Positions 32,942 to 40,184 of a stretch of 40,184 nt of DNA are shown one piece after another. Below the pieces are notes generated by a model, which saw only the letters and a program-made list of their open reading frames with translations, was not told where the DNA came from and made no database searches. How positions within the stretch are numbered: position 1 is the first letter of the stretch; each line of letters begins with the position of its first letter. A program made the translations under genes and the position numbers. This DNA is from an uncultured Myxococcales bacterium (GTDB lineage Bacteria > Myxococcota_A > Polyangia > Nannocystales > Nannocystaceae). The stretch spans positions 1 through 40,184 of the forward strand of contig CADEGN010000041.1 of the NCBI GenBank assembly GCA_902826865.1. The letters are read 5' to 3'.

Positions 32942-34072
32942 ATGGATGCGAGCGAGACTATCATCGCGACGCGTGTGGGGGCACGCGATGCGCGGGTGGG
33001 CGGCAGGTATTTGTGGACTGTCGTCGCCGTGGGCCTCTCGGCATGCGCAGGGGAGGGCCCACCGTTCGCCGCCGACACCGGATCATCCGGCGGAATCGGG
33101 TTGACGAGGGAACCCGCCACAACACATTCGCACAAGCTCGACATGAGCTTCGACACCGCCGTTACGGCAGTGACCAATCCGGACTCGGTGACAGAGGGGT
33201 GCACCGAGGTGATGGTTAGCGTCGAGCCCGTCATACCGACGATCGTACTGCTCGTCGATCAGTCGGGGAGTATGACGAGCGATTTTGGAGGCACGAACCG
33301 CTGGGACGCGCTTTACACCACGCTGATGGGGCCAGGGGGCGTGGTTGAGTCGCTGCAAAGCAGCGTGCGGTTTGGTCTCGCGCTCTACTCCAGCGTCGAC
33401 GGGTTCGACGGGGGGATGTGCCCGATGCTTACCGAGGTGGCGCCGGCCGTCGACAACTTTGCGGCCATCGACGCCGTGTACGCCCCCGAAGCACCGATCG
33501 ATGAGACCCCTACCGGCGAATCGTTGGCCGCGGTCGCGATCGAGCTCGAGCCGTTCCCTGAGCCTGGGCCGAAAGTCATCGTCCTTGCCACCGACGGAGA
33601 GCCAGATACGTGCGCCGTGCCGAATCCCCAAGACGGGCAGGCGGAGGTGATTTCCGCGGTCCAAGCGGCGTATGCGGCCGAGATCTCCACGTTTGTCATC
33701 AGCGTTGGGACCGAGGTTGGCGAACCACACCTGCAGGAAGTTGCGAACGCAGGTGTCGGTAAGGATGTCAACGATCCGATGCCGGCGCCGTTCTACGTGG
33801 CGCTCGACGCCGGCGATCTTGTTGATGCGTTTCACGCGATCATCGCGGGGTTCATCAGTTGCCAGATCCCGATCGATGGGATCGTCGATTTGGATCAGCA
33901 ATGCGATGGCACGGTGCTGCTCGACGGTATGCAGCTAAGCTGCCCTGACCAGTGGCACATGCTCGACGAGCAGACCCTCGAATTGCTTGGGACGGCGTGC
34001 GCGACCCTCAAAGACGGGGCCCAGCACGAGATCGACGCCAGCTGGCCGTGCGGGGTGGTTAGCATCCCGTGA
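32942..34072 (+). CDS. Lipoprotein with von Willebrand factor A domain
   Basis: The 376-aa product has a long N-terminus with a lipoprotein signal, WTVVAVGLSAC, with Cys35 as the lipidation site. A VWA domain spans about 97-300: the MIDAS DxSxS motif is DQSGSMT (Asp106, Ser108, Ser110) and a further metal-site loop is ATDGEPD. The C-terminal region has Cys residues in spacings that may form disulfides. VWA lipoproteins of this sort are common in myxobacteria and probably act in surface adhesion or protein binding; no ligand is visible. It converges with the FG-GAP gene, with 27 bases between stops. Confidence 0.9.
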   Translation: MDASETIIATRVGARDARVGGRYLWTVVAVGLSACAGEGPPFAADTGSSGGIGLTREPATTHSHKLDMSFDTAVTAVTNPDSVTEGCTEVMVSVEPVIPTIVLLVDQSGSMTSDFGGTNRWDALYTTLMGPGGVVESLQSSVRFGLALYSSVDGFDGGMCPMLTEVAPAVDNFAAIDAVYAPEAPIDETPTGESLAAVAIELEPFPEPGPKVIVLATDGEPDTCAVPNPQDGQAEVISAVQAAYAAEISTFVISVGTEVGEPHLQEVANAGVGKDVNDPMPAPFYVALDAGDLVDAFHAIIAGFISCQIPIDGIVDLDQQCDGTVLLDGMQLSCPDQWHMLDEQTLELLGTACATLKDGAQHEIDASWPCGVVSIP

Positions 34073-34099
34073 TCGGCCGCTACAGCTCCCGGCGGGCGT

Positions 34100-35452
34100 T
34101 CAGGTTCCGCCGGGCCGGTACAACAGCCCCAGGAACGTGAACGTGAACGGTGCGGGGCAGGAAGTCGACCAGCTGATCGCGACGTCGGGGTGGCCGTCAC
34201 CATCGATCTCGCCGCTTCGATCGGCGAAGAACACCTCCGGGCCGACGTCGCAGTTGTCCTCGAACAACACGCGGGCAGCGTCGGAGAAGCCCTCGCTGCC
34301 GAGCTCCGAGTACACCTCGAGGTACGCCTCACGGTGGACGTCAGGCGGCATACCCGACGCCTCCGTATCGCGAAGCCCCACGACCTCGATGCTTCCGTCG
34401 TTGTCGAGGTCGACGGCGACGAACTGCAGCCCGGAAAACTCCATCTGACCCGGCAATTGCCCGTGCGCCACTGTGCGGAACTTCCGGTCGGGCTCGCTGT
34501 AGATCACAAAGAACCCCAGGTAGTCCGCGGCCAGAACGTCGTCGCGGCCATCCTCGTCGAGGTCCACCACGTGGAGAGGACCACGACCCGACGCTTCAGG
34601 GCGTGCAAACGCGGGGAAATTGCCAGAACCATCGCCAAAGTAGACGGTTGGATTGGTAACGTCGGGGTTCGCGGTCTGAGTCACAATGTCAACGTGACCA
34701 TCGCCATCGACATCGCCGACCCCGAGACCCTCGCTCGCGTAGATCGTGTCCTCGGTATTGATCTCGGGCATTGCGTGATATCCGCCGTTCGCGTCCGCGA
34801 TCAGAACCACCATCCGTCCTGCCGCGTTCGCGGCGACCACGAGGTCATCGCGCCCGTCTTCATTGGCATCCATCGCAGCGATACCACCAACGCTCCAGTT
34901 GTGCGTGATCGGCACGGTGGCGACTAGGGTGGCAGCGTCTATCGCGAGATCGAACACTCGCACCGGAGAATCGACGACGTCTGCCCCGGCCTGCGAGGCG
35001 ACGAATAGCCGTGTCTTCTCCGGCCGCGGATCCACGTTCACCACCGGGCGCTCGAACCCAGTGTCGAGCATCCAACGCGGCTCGAAGACACCGTCCCCAG
35101 TGTTCCGCAGTCCAGAAAGCGATACGGTCTTGCCCTCACTCGCTGGGTCCCACCGCATGCTTTCTTCCAAGCCGTCCCCATTGAGATCACCGATGAGCGG
35201 GCCGGCATTGAGTGCACGGATCTCGAAGCACCACGTGCGCAAGAGGCCCTCGGCGCAACGCAGGTCGACCGGTGGGTCGCCTGAAGAGCCGCCCGTCGCA
35301 GAAGCGAAGCCAGTCGCCGTCGAGGCTTCCGTGGATTCTCCTTGCGTGACGGACATGCCATCCGTCGTTGCGGTTGCATCGGTCGTGTCTGAACGGCACG
35401 CGCTGAGGGTCCATGCGAGCAGCAATGCGGCGCGCTTTTGGCCGCGCGTCAT
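34100..35452 (-). CDS. FG-GAP/VCBS-like repeat lipoprotein
   Basis: I start at the ATG at 35452 (450 aa) because it overlaps the metalloprotease stop as ATGA. A lipoprotein signal follows (AALLLAWTLSAC, Cys19). The mature protein has about six FG-GAP/integrin-like units with calcium-binding loops DLNGDG, DANEDG, DVDGDG, DLDEDG, DLDNDG and EIDGDG, which form a beta-propeller in this family. A low-complexity Thr/Ser/Ala stretch lies after the Cys. It is likely a surface-exposed protein, translated with the upstream protease gene, but its ligand is unknown. Confidence 0.88.
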   Translation of the reverse strand: MTRGQKRAALLLAWTLSACRSDTTDATATTDGMSVTQGESTEASTATGFASATGGSSGDPPVDLRCAEGLLRTWCFEIRALNAGPLIGDLNGDGLEESMRWDPASEGKTVSLSGLRNTGDGVFEPRWMLDTGFERPVVNVDPRPEKTRLFVASQAGADVVDSPVRVFDLAIDAATLVATVPITHNWSVGGIAAMDANEDGRDDLVVAANAAGRMVVLIADANGGYHAMPEINTEDTIYASEGLGVGDVDGDGHVDIVTQTANPDVTNPTVYFGDGSGNFPAFARPEASGRGPLHVVDLDEDGRDDVLAADYLGFFVIYSEPDRKFRTVAHGQLPGQMEFSGLQFVAVDLDNDGSIEVVGLRDTEASGMPPDVHREAYLEVYSELGSEGFSDAARVLFEDNCDVGPEVFFADRSGEIDGDGHPDVAISWSTSCPAPFTFTFLGLLYRPGGT

Positions 35453-37773
35453 GGGCACGCGGTGCATGGATCCGCCGGATCGTTAGGGGCCCCATTCCAC
35501 TCGAAGCCTGGACGTCGCCCGCAGCTGGGCGACTCCAGACCTACCTCAAGTTGGGCGAGATTCGCCGCGCCGAGCGTAGCGTTTGGGTACTGCCCCGAGG
35601 ACTTCATGAAGCTGAAGGGGAAGATGTTGTTGTCGTGCTCCAGTCCAACGTTGTGTCCGAGTTCGTGCGCTGTCGAGCTGTACGTGAGGCCCGCGGAGCA
35701 GCTGTCCCCGAATGAGCGATAGGCTACGACGCTCGCGCCGACGGTGCTGCAGCTGCTCGACTGCATGGCGCCGCAGCAGCCCGCACCTTCCTCGCCGAGG
35801 CATTCGAGATTCGTGATGTTGAGTACCCCGTTGTTGGACGTTCCATCAAACCCGTAGTAGAGCGTCACGACTTGGTGAAGCGGCTGGTTGAGCCCATGGC
35901 TCGCGCCGTGGGCAACATCGGCCCACGAGTCGGTGTACCAAGCTGACGAGGATACGGAGTTCGCCTTGTAGGGGTAAGCGCTAGCCCACGCCGGACAAGC
36001 ACCTGTGGTCGTGCACGCGTGGGCCTCCGCCACGCTGGAGAATACCCAACAGCCGCCCGCGACGTAGCGGGCCTCGCCCTCGGGAGGGCCCACTGCCGCT
36101 TGCTTGACCAACTGCGCCGCATCCCAGCCTATCCGTGTCAATGTGGTGAACCAGTTCGCCCGCATCTCCGTACAGAAGCGCCCATCCGCCATGATCGCGA
36201 AGCTCTCGCCCGATTCGTACTTGTGCGTGTGATTCGGGTGCGCATTGCATGACCAGTACTTGTTGTCGTGCTTGCATTCGGTGTCTCCTGAATCCGTCTG
36301 CAGACTCCCGGGCACACCGTCGTCGTCATTGTCGATCCCATCGGAACACTCGGGCTGCGGAGCGATCGTGTCGTTGTTCGGGCCGCAGGGGACGCCCGTG
36401 TTGGCGCACATCCATGTGCACGCGTCGACGTATGCTTGTCCACACGAGTTGTGCGCCGCGATCCCATAGGGCCCAAGCGCCTCAAATCGGACCGCGACCA
36501 CGCTGGGTACCACGATCGGGGGCTGACCACTCGGCACCGGAATCGTCGTCAACGTCCAGCCGGGGTTCTTGCCATCCACCCGCACGCGCCTGGCGTTGTG
36601 CGAACCTTCGACGAGGATCTCGCCGTCGTTGGTGGTCATCCCCGCCAGCCACGCGTTGTTGACTGGCTGCGGATTCGTGAGGTTGATGCCCGACTGCACA
36701 TAGGTGTGCACGGTCGGAACCGTCACCGCGGACTGCAAGCTGCCGGCAACGACCTTCCGGGAGATTTTCGACACGTACGCGGTCGTTCCGTTTCGGGTCA
36801 GCGATACGGTCTGCAGCGTCGATTCAGTCAGCGGCAGCCGAAGGTTCAGGGTGTTGCCACCCGCAGCCGCAGCCGCGACCAGCGTGCTGTCCTCGACAAG
36901 GTAGGTGCCGCGCAACCACGTATTCGCGGCGCGCTCGCTCGCAGTCGTCCGGCGAAATCGAATCCCAGTCGCAGTGTCCACGCTCCAAATCGTCGGATCC
37001 GTCCAATTCGCGAATGCGGGGTCCACACGGTTGCACGGCGTGCGGCACTCCGCTTCACAGTTTCGGTCGGGGACCATCGTCACCGTCTCGAATCCGGAGA
37101 TGGTGACGCCGTATTGCGGAAGATCGGCGGCGGGCATCGGGAGCTCGAGCGTGTCCGTGCCGCTGCCGCCGATCAGCATCTCGCCATTCACGAGCTCGCA
37201 CACATCGAGCACGACGACGAGATCGTTGCCGTCGCCTGCGTTGACGAGATCGGCCCCCATTCCCGGGTAGATCGTATCGGCATCGGCACCGCCCTGAATG
37301 TCGTCGTTGTCGCGACCGCCGTAGATCACGTCGTTGCCGGCGTCACCGCGGAGCACGTCGGCACCGATCCCGCCCGAGATGGTATCCGAACCCGCACCGC
37401 CGAAGATGCTGTCGCTCCCATCGCCACCGAACGCCTCGTCGTTCTGCCCCTGGGCATTCAGCGTATCGTTGCCACCGAGACCAACGATGCACTCCGCGTT
37501 CGCCGTGCCGTTTAGCGTCTCGTCGCCACTCGTGCCTGTGATCTTCGACGCCAGCGTGCAGCACGACGCTGCCTGGCAGTTCGGGTCGAGCAGCATTGTC
37601 GGCACGGGCGGGGAAACCGATGCCTCGTCGGCTCCGGCGTCAACGCCCCCCCCGTCGGATTCTGCCACCACGGTTGCAGACGACGATCCGCCGTCTGTGG
37701 GCGCAGCTCCGTCAGAAGTCACACAGCTGGACAGGAACAGCAAGAGCACCTGGGTTGGACGAACGATCCGCAT
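35449..37773 (-). CDS. Lipoprotein metalloprotease with RTX-type calcium repeats
   Basis: The ATG at 37773 has a strong ribosome-binding site (GGAAGG, about 8 bases upstream) and gives 774 aa; upstream extension of the frame is unsupported. The signal is QVLLLFLSSC (Cys16, lipobox). RTX-type repeats (GGxGxDxxx, such as GGDGSDSIFGGAGSDTISGG) span about 95-185. A Cys-rich middle region includes DGIDNDDDG. The C-terminal catalytic domain has HELGHNVGLEHD (703-714), the metzincin HExxHxxGxxHD zinc motif, similar to reprolysin (M12B)-type enzymes, with a likely Met-turn Met723. RTX repeats are usually C-terminal in exported proteases; here they precede the catalytic domain and the protein is lipid-anchored. 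Confidence 0.9.
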   Translation of the reverse strand: MRIVRPTQVLLLFLSSCVTSDGAAPTDGGSSSATVVAESDGGGVDAGADEASVSPPVPTMLLDPNCQAASCCTLASKITGTSGDETLNGTANAECIVGLGGNDTLNAQGQNDEAFGGDGSDSIFGGAGSDTISGGIGADVLRGDAGNDVIYGGRDNDDIQGGADADTIYPGMGADLVNAGDGNDLVVVLDVCELVNGEMLIGGSGTDTLELPMPAADLPQYGVTISGFETVTMVPDRNCEAECRTPCNRVDPAFANWTDPTIWSVDTATGIRFRRTTASERAANTWLRGTYLVEDSTLVAAAAAGGNTLNLRLPLTESTLQTVSLTRNGTTAYVSKISRKVVAGSLQSAVTVPTVHTYVQSGINLTNPQPVNNAWLAGMTTNDGEILVEGSHNARRVRVDGKNPGWTLTTIPVPSGQPPIVVPSVVAVRFEALGPYGIAAHNSCGQAYVDACTWMCANTGVPCGPNNDTIAPQPECSDGIDNDDDGVPGSLQTDSGDTECKHDNKYWSCNAHPNHTHKYESGESFAIMADGRFCTEMRANWFTTLTRIGWDAAQLVKQAAVGPPEGEARYVAGGCWVFSSVAEAHACTTTGACPAWASAYPYKANSVSSSAWYTDSWADVAHGASHGLNQPLHQVVTLYYGFDGTSNNGVLNITNLECLGEEGAGCCGAMQSSSCSTVGASVVAYRSFGDSCSAGLTYSSTAHELGHNVGLEHDNNIFPFSFMKSSGQYPNATLGAANLAQLEVGLESPSCGRRPGFEWNGAPNDPADPCTACP

Positions 37774-38480
37774 GAGAGCACCCTTCCTAGTGGTCGAGGT
37801 TAGCGTCGCGCCGCTCTCGGTTCCCGTCAACCCGTGAAGCGTGCCGCCTTCACGCCCCGCGTGCGCCGTGACGGAAGCAATCCGCGCCCGCGCTGAACCG
37901 ACTGGAATCGCGCCGAGATTGGGTTGGATTTCGGTAGGCGTGCCCGGGACCCACGAGTCGCGCGGAGCTCGCGCATCGGGTCGTTGCAGGCTCGCGAAAA
38001 CACAGGACGGCCGCCTTCGGCTGCTGGTCGCCAGATAGGGTATCGGGACTCTCAAGCGGCGCGCGTCGCCGTCGGCCGCGATCCCAGTGCGATACGAGAT
38101 CACGCCGAGGGTCTCAACCGCGTTGCTACTGTGGGAGCAACAGATGCGGGCCGACCAAGGTCATGTCACCGACTAACTGCGTTCCACAGCTCAGCAAGGT
38201 CGTCGAGGTTAGTGGACCGGAGCCAGCGACCCAGGCCCCGCTCCCCGTCACTGCGGAGCCGACTGCCCGGGCCACGCGGGTCCGTCATCGTCCGGCACTT
38301 GTAGAGCGTAGATGGCCGCCCCGCCGAGGCCGCGGCGGGGTTGGCGGCACGAAGACAGGCGAGCCGATCCGGGGCGCACGACGCCAGCCACCGGAGCGCG
38401 CGACAAAGTCCAATTCAAGCCGATCGTGAGGTCTAAAGGACGCTCGCCGTGACGGCGGCGCAAGTCGCTCCTCAGCACCA
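37774..38480. other. Stretch of about 0.7 kb with no supported gene
   Basis: No reading frame here looks like a real protein; those present are Arg/Ser-rich, typical of chance frames in GC-rich DNA. It holds the ribosome-binding site and presumably the promoter of the metalloprotease gene. Inverted repeats are at 37833-37854 (CGTGAAG-N8-CTTCACG), 38319-38340 (a strong GC hairpin) and 38445-38457 (CGCCG-TGA-CGGCG). I identified no RNA gene or mobile-element remnant. Confidence 0.6.
38319..38340. terminator. Strong GC hairpin downstream of the aminotransferase gene
   Basis: Perfect 8-bp stem CCCCGCCG / CGGCGGGG with a 6-base loop (AGGCCG), with partial pairing beyond on each side. It lies about 140 bases after the aminotransferase stop, in the direction of its transcription. 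There is no T-tract, so terminator function is only possible. Confidence 0.35.
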
Positions 38481-39704
38481 TTACCTGGTGGCGGCGCGCA
38501 TCACGGCAATCGTCGCGTCGGCCATCGCGTCGATGTCCGACTCCTCGAGCGTTGGATGGCACAGCAACGCCAAGCTCGAGCGGCCGAGCTCAGCTGCGAC
38601 CGGGAGGGGATCGGCGGGTTGCCACGCGGGCGGGAACGCTCGCTCCCGCCAGATCTCGCTGCAGCTTCCGACGGCGACCGGGACCCGTGCGGCCCCAAGC
38701 GTTCCGACGATCCGATCGCGGCTCCATCCATCGCGCAGCCGCGCGAGCTCGACGTAGGTGTAGAGGCGGTAAAACGCGTGGTCGATTCCCTCGCCTGGCC
38801 ACGGCGTGCGGAGGCTCGCGACGTCGGCGAGGCGCTCCCGCCAACGCATTGCGTTGCGCCTACGGCGGGCCACCCAGGTGTCGAGCTTGTCGAGTTGCGC
38901 CAGCCCGATCGCAGCCTGCATCTCGGTCAAGCGATAGTTGCTGCCGAACGACGCATGTAGCCAACGAAATCCCGGCGGATGGTCATCGCGGTGGACCTCG
39001 CGGAAGTCTTTCCCGTGGTCCTTGTAGCTCCACATCCGCTCCCACTGCGCGTCATCGTCGCAAACGACCATGCCACCCTCGCCACCGGTGGTCATGATCT
39101 TGTCCTGGCAGTACGAGAACGCGGCGAGCGGCGCGAGCGATCCGACTTCGCGGCCCCGCATGCTGGCTCCGTGGGCCTGGGCGCAATCTTCGATCACGGT
39201 CACGTTGCGCGCGGAGCAGATCCTGGCGATCGCCTCGACGTCGGCCGGCCAGCCACCGAGATGGACGACCACGACCGCGCGGGTGGCCCGGGTCATCGCC
39301 GCCTCGATGGTCGCGGGCGTGACATTGCCGCTGTCGCGGTCGATGTCTGCACACACAACTCGCGCGCCGCGGGCCACCGCGGCGCTAGCGCTAGCGATGA
39401 ACGTCCTGCTCGGCACGATGACCTCGTCGCCGGCAGAAATTCCCGCCGCGACCATGGCCAGTTCGAGCGCAAGCGTACCGTTGGCGACGGCGATGGCATG
39501 CTTGCGGCCGAGGCGCCGGGCGAGCGCGCCCTCGAATGCTCGCCCGCACCCGCCGGTCCAGTAGTTGACGCGGCCGCTGCGTAACACAGCTGCGGCCGCC
39601 TCGATTTCGTCGGCCTCGAAGCGCGGCCACCCGGGCAGTTCGATCGGCGGCGCAATCGTCGGCTGGGTGGCCGTTGGCGTGGGAAAGCTACCCTGCGGTG
39701 CCAC
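38481..39704 (-). CDS. DegT/DnrJ/EryC1/StrS-family PLP-dependent sugar aminotransferase
   Basis: I choose GTG 39704, with AGGA five bases upstream, giving 407 aa; the ATG at 39752 would add an unconserved leader. The DegT family pattern is clear: an N-terminal NYWTGGCGRAFEGALARRLG region, AVANGTLALELAM, GDEVIVPSRTF, VIEDCAQAHG (PLP-contacting Asp), and FSYCQDKIMTTGGEGG with the catalytic Lys202 forming the PLP imine. The SNYRLTEMQAAIG motif follows. The enzyme transfers an amino group to a keto-sugar nucleotide for surface polysaccharide or secondary metabolite glycosylation. The exact sugar cannot be told, and no neighbouring sugar genes are in view. Confidence 0.92.
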   Translation of the reverse strand: MAPQGSFPTPTATQPTIAPPIELPGWPRFEADEIEAAAAVLRSGRVNYWTGGCGRAFEGALARRLGRKHAIAVANGTLALELAMVAAGISAGDEVIVPSRTFIASASAAVARGARVVCADIDRDSGNVTPATIEAAMTRATRAVVVVHLGGWPADVEAIARICSARNVTVIEDCAQAHGASMRGREVGSLAPLAAFSYCQDKIMTTGGEGGMVVCDDDAQWERMWSYKDHGKDFREVHRDDHPPGFRWLHASFGSNYRLTEMQAAIGLAQLDKLDTWVARRRRNAMRWRERLADVASLRTPWPGEGIDHAFYRLYTYVELARLRDGWSRDRIVGTLGAARVPVAVGSCSEIWRERAFPPAWQPADPLPVAAELGRSSLALLCHPTLEESDIDAMADATIAVMRAATR

Positions 39705-39884
39705 GGAGATCCTGTGCGACCGATGCGGGCAGCCGGCCAGTCCATGGCCCAAACGCGGCCGACCCCGGGGGTTACTGCACGGCCGCCAAGGGCGTGAAGA
39801 TCGAGCGTAGCGGGTTCGCGCGGGCGTCCCCGTTTGGAGCGTGGTCTTGTCGGTTCACGCGCGCATGCGTACGAAGCCGAGGCG

Positions 39885-40184
39885 ATGAGGGCGCGCGCCA
39901 AGGTCAACTCGCTCGCACGGCCGCGGGCCGGGGTCGGTCGGGTCAGGCTCAGTGTTCCCCTCGCGCTGGCCGGTCAAGCGGCAACGGGCGGTTGTGGTTC
40001 CGCGCACGAGCACCGACCTTCTTTGCGCGAGATCGTCGATCGGTCGGCGGACCGACCCACGGTGGGACTCGCGCCGCAGTGCGAGGCCGCGGTAGACGTC
40101 CGCGAGCGGGCGCAGGTGCCCATCGGTGTGTACGCCGTCTCGTCGGAGCGATTTTCCGAGCTGCGCTCCAGCGGTTACACGTTG
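39885..40184 (+). CDS. Predicted lipoprotein, partial at the window edge
   Basis: An open frame from ATG 39885 (GAGG just upstream) runs to the end of the window, 100 codons without a stop. The N-terminus is Arg-rich, followed by a hydrophobic stretch and a lipobox-like VPLALAGQAATGGC, so the product is probably a lipoprotein. The visible mature part (for example VPIGVYAVSSERFSELRSSGYTL) does not show me a known domain. It is divergent from the aminotransferase gene, with a 180-base intergenic region. Confidence 0.6.
   Translation, partial: MRARAKVNSLARPRAGVGRVRLSVPLALAGQAATGGCGSAHEHRPSLREIVDRSADRPTVGLAPQCEAAVDVRERAQVPIGVYAVSSERFSELRSSGYTL

Noticed and set aside
36436..37515. 359-aa plus-strand frame antisense to the metalloprotease
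   Set aside because: It lacks family motifs and is Arg-rich; the opposite strand has RTX repeats, a zinc motif, a lipobox and a ribosome-binding site.
37924..38304. 126-aa plus-strand frame in the long gap
   Set aside because: Arg/Ser-rich composition with no domain or ribosome-binding site, typical of a chance frame.
1..40184. CRISPR arrays, tRNA or rRNA genes, insertion sequences
   Set aside because: No regular direct-repeat spacing, cloverleaf, rRNA segment or transposase frame was recognised by reading; short repeats found were isolated.

Overview
The window is GC-rich, densely packed bacterial DNA. The gene families (Hanks-type Ser/Thr kinase, many FHA proteins, AgmX/PglI-like C-terminal domains, WD40 fusions, DxDxDG-rich and VWA lipoproteins) point to a myxobacterium in the broad sense (Myxococcota, perhaps a Polyangia/Nannocystis-like lineage). 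This placement is inference from gene content, not from a marker gene.

Region 1 (1-12862, minus strand) is a type VI secretion system (T6SS) core operon. In transcription order it holds a 201-aa protein of unknown function, then TssE, TssF, TssG, TssK, TssL, TssM, TagF, TssB, TssC and the start of a TssA-like gene that meets an in-frame stop. Several junctions are 4-base ATGA overlaps, which suggests translational coupling.

Region 2 (12924-32835, mostly plus strand) is an unusually elaborate accessory and regulatory half of the same system. It encodes an FHA protein fused to a CpaF-like domain whose Walker A motif is destroyed, TssJ, a TagH-type FHA protein, an orphan lipoprotein, a divergent pair (AgmX-like bitopic protein and lipoprotein), an FHA-TM-WD40 protein, a TetR/HIT-like/HD mini-operon, an Rhs/YD-repeat protein, a TPR-like membrane protein, a transmembrane Ser/Thr kinase, an FHA-TM-LysM-LysM-M74 murein endopeptidase fusion, and a second copy of the lipoprotein family. 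Four FHA proteins plus one kinase plus TagF suggest threonine-phosphorylation control of T6SS assembly. Two of the FHA proteins would carry the signal through the inner membrane to a periplasmic module (a beta-propeller and a peptidoglycan hydrolase). No clear Hcp, VgrG, PAAR, ClpV or PppA phosphatase is visible in the window.

Region 3 (32942-40184) appears unrelated to secretion. It has a VWA lipoprotein, a translationally coupled pair (a lipoprotein metzincin protease with RTX repeats, and an FG-GAP repeat lipoprotein), a 0.7-kb stretch without a convincing gene, a DegT-type sugar aminotransferase, and the start of a lipoprotein gene cut by the window edge. I saw no rRNA, tRNA, CRISPR array or insertion sequence.
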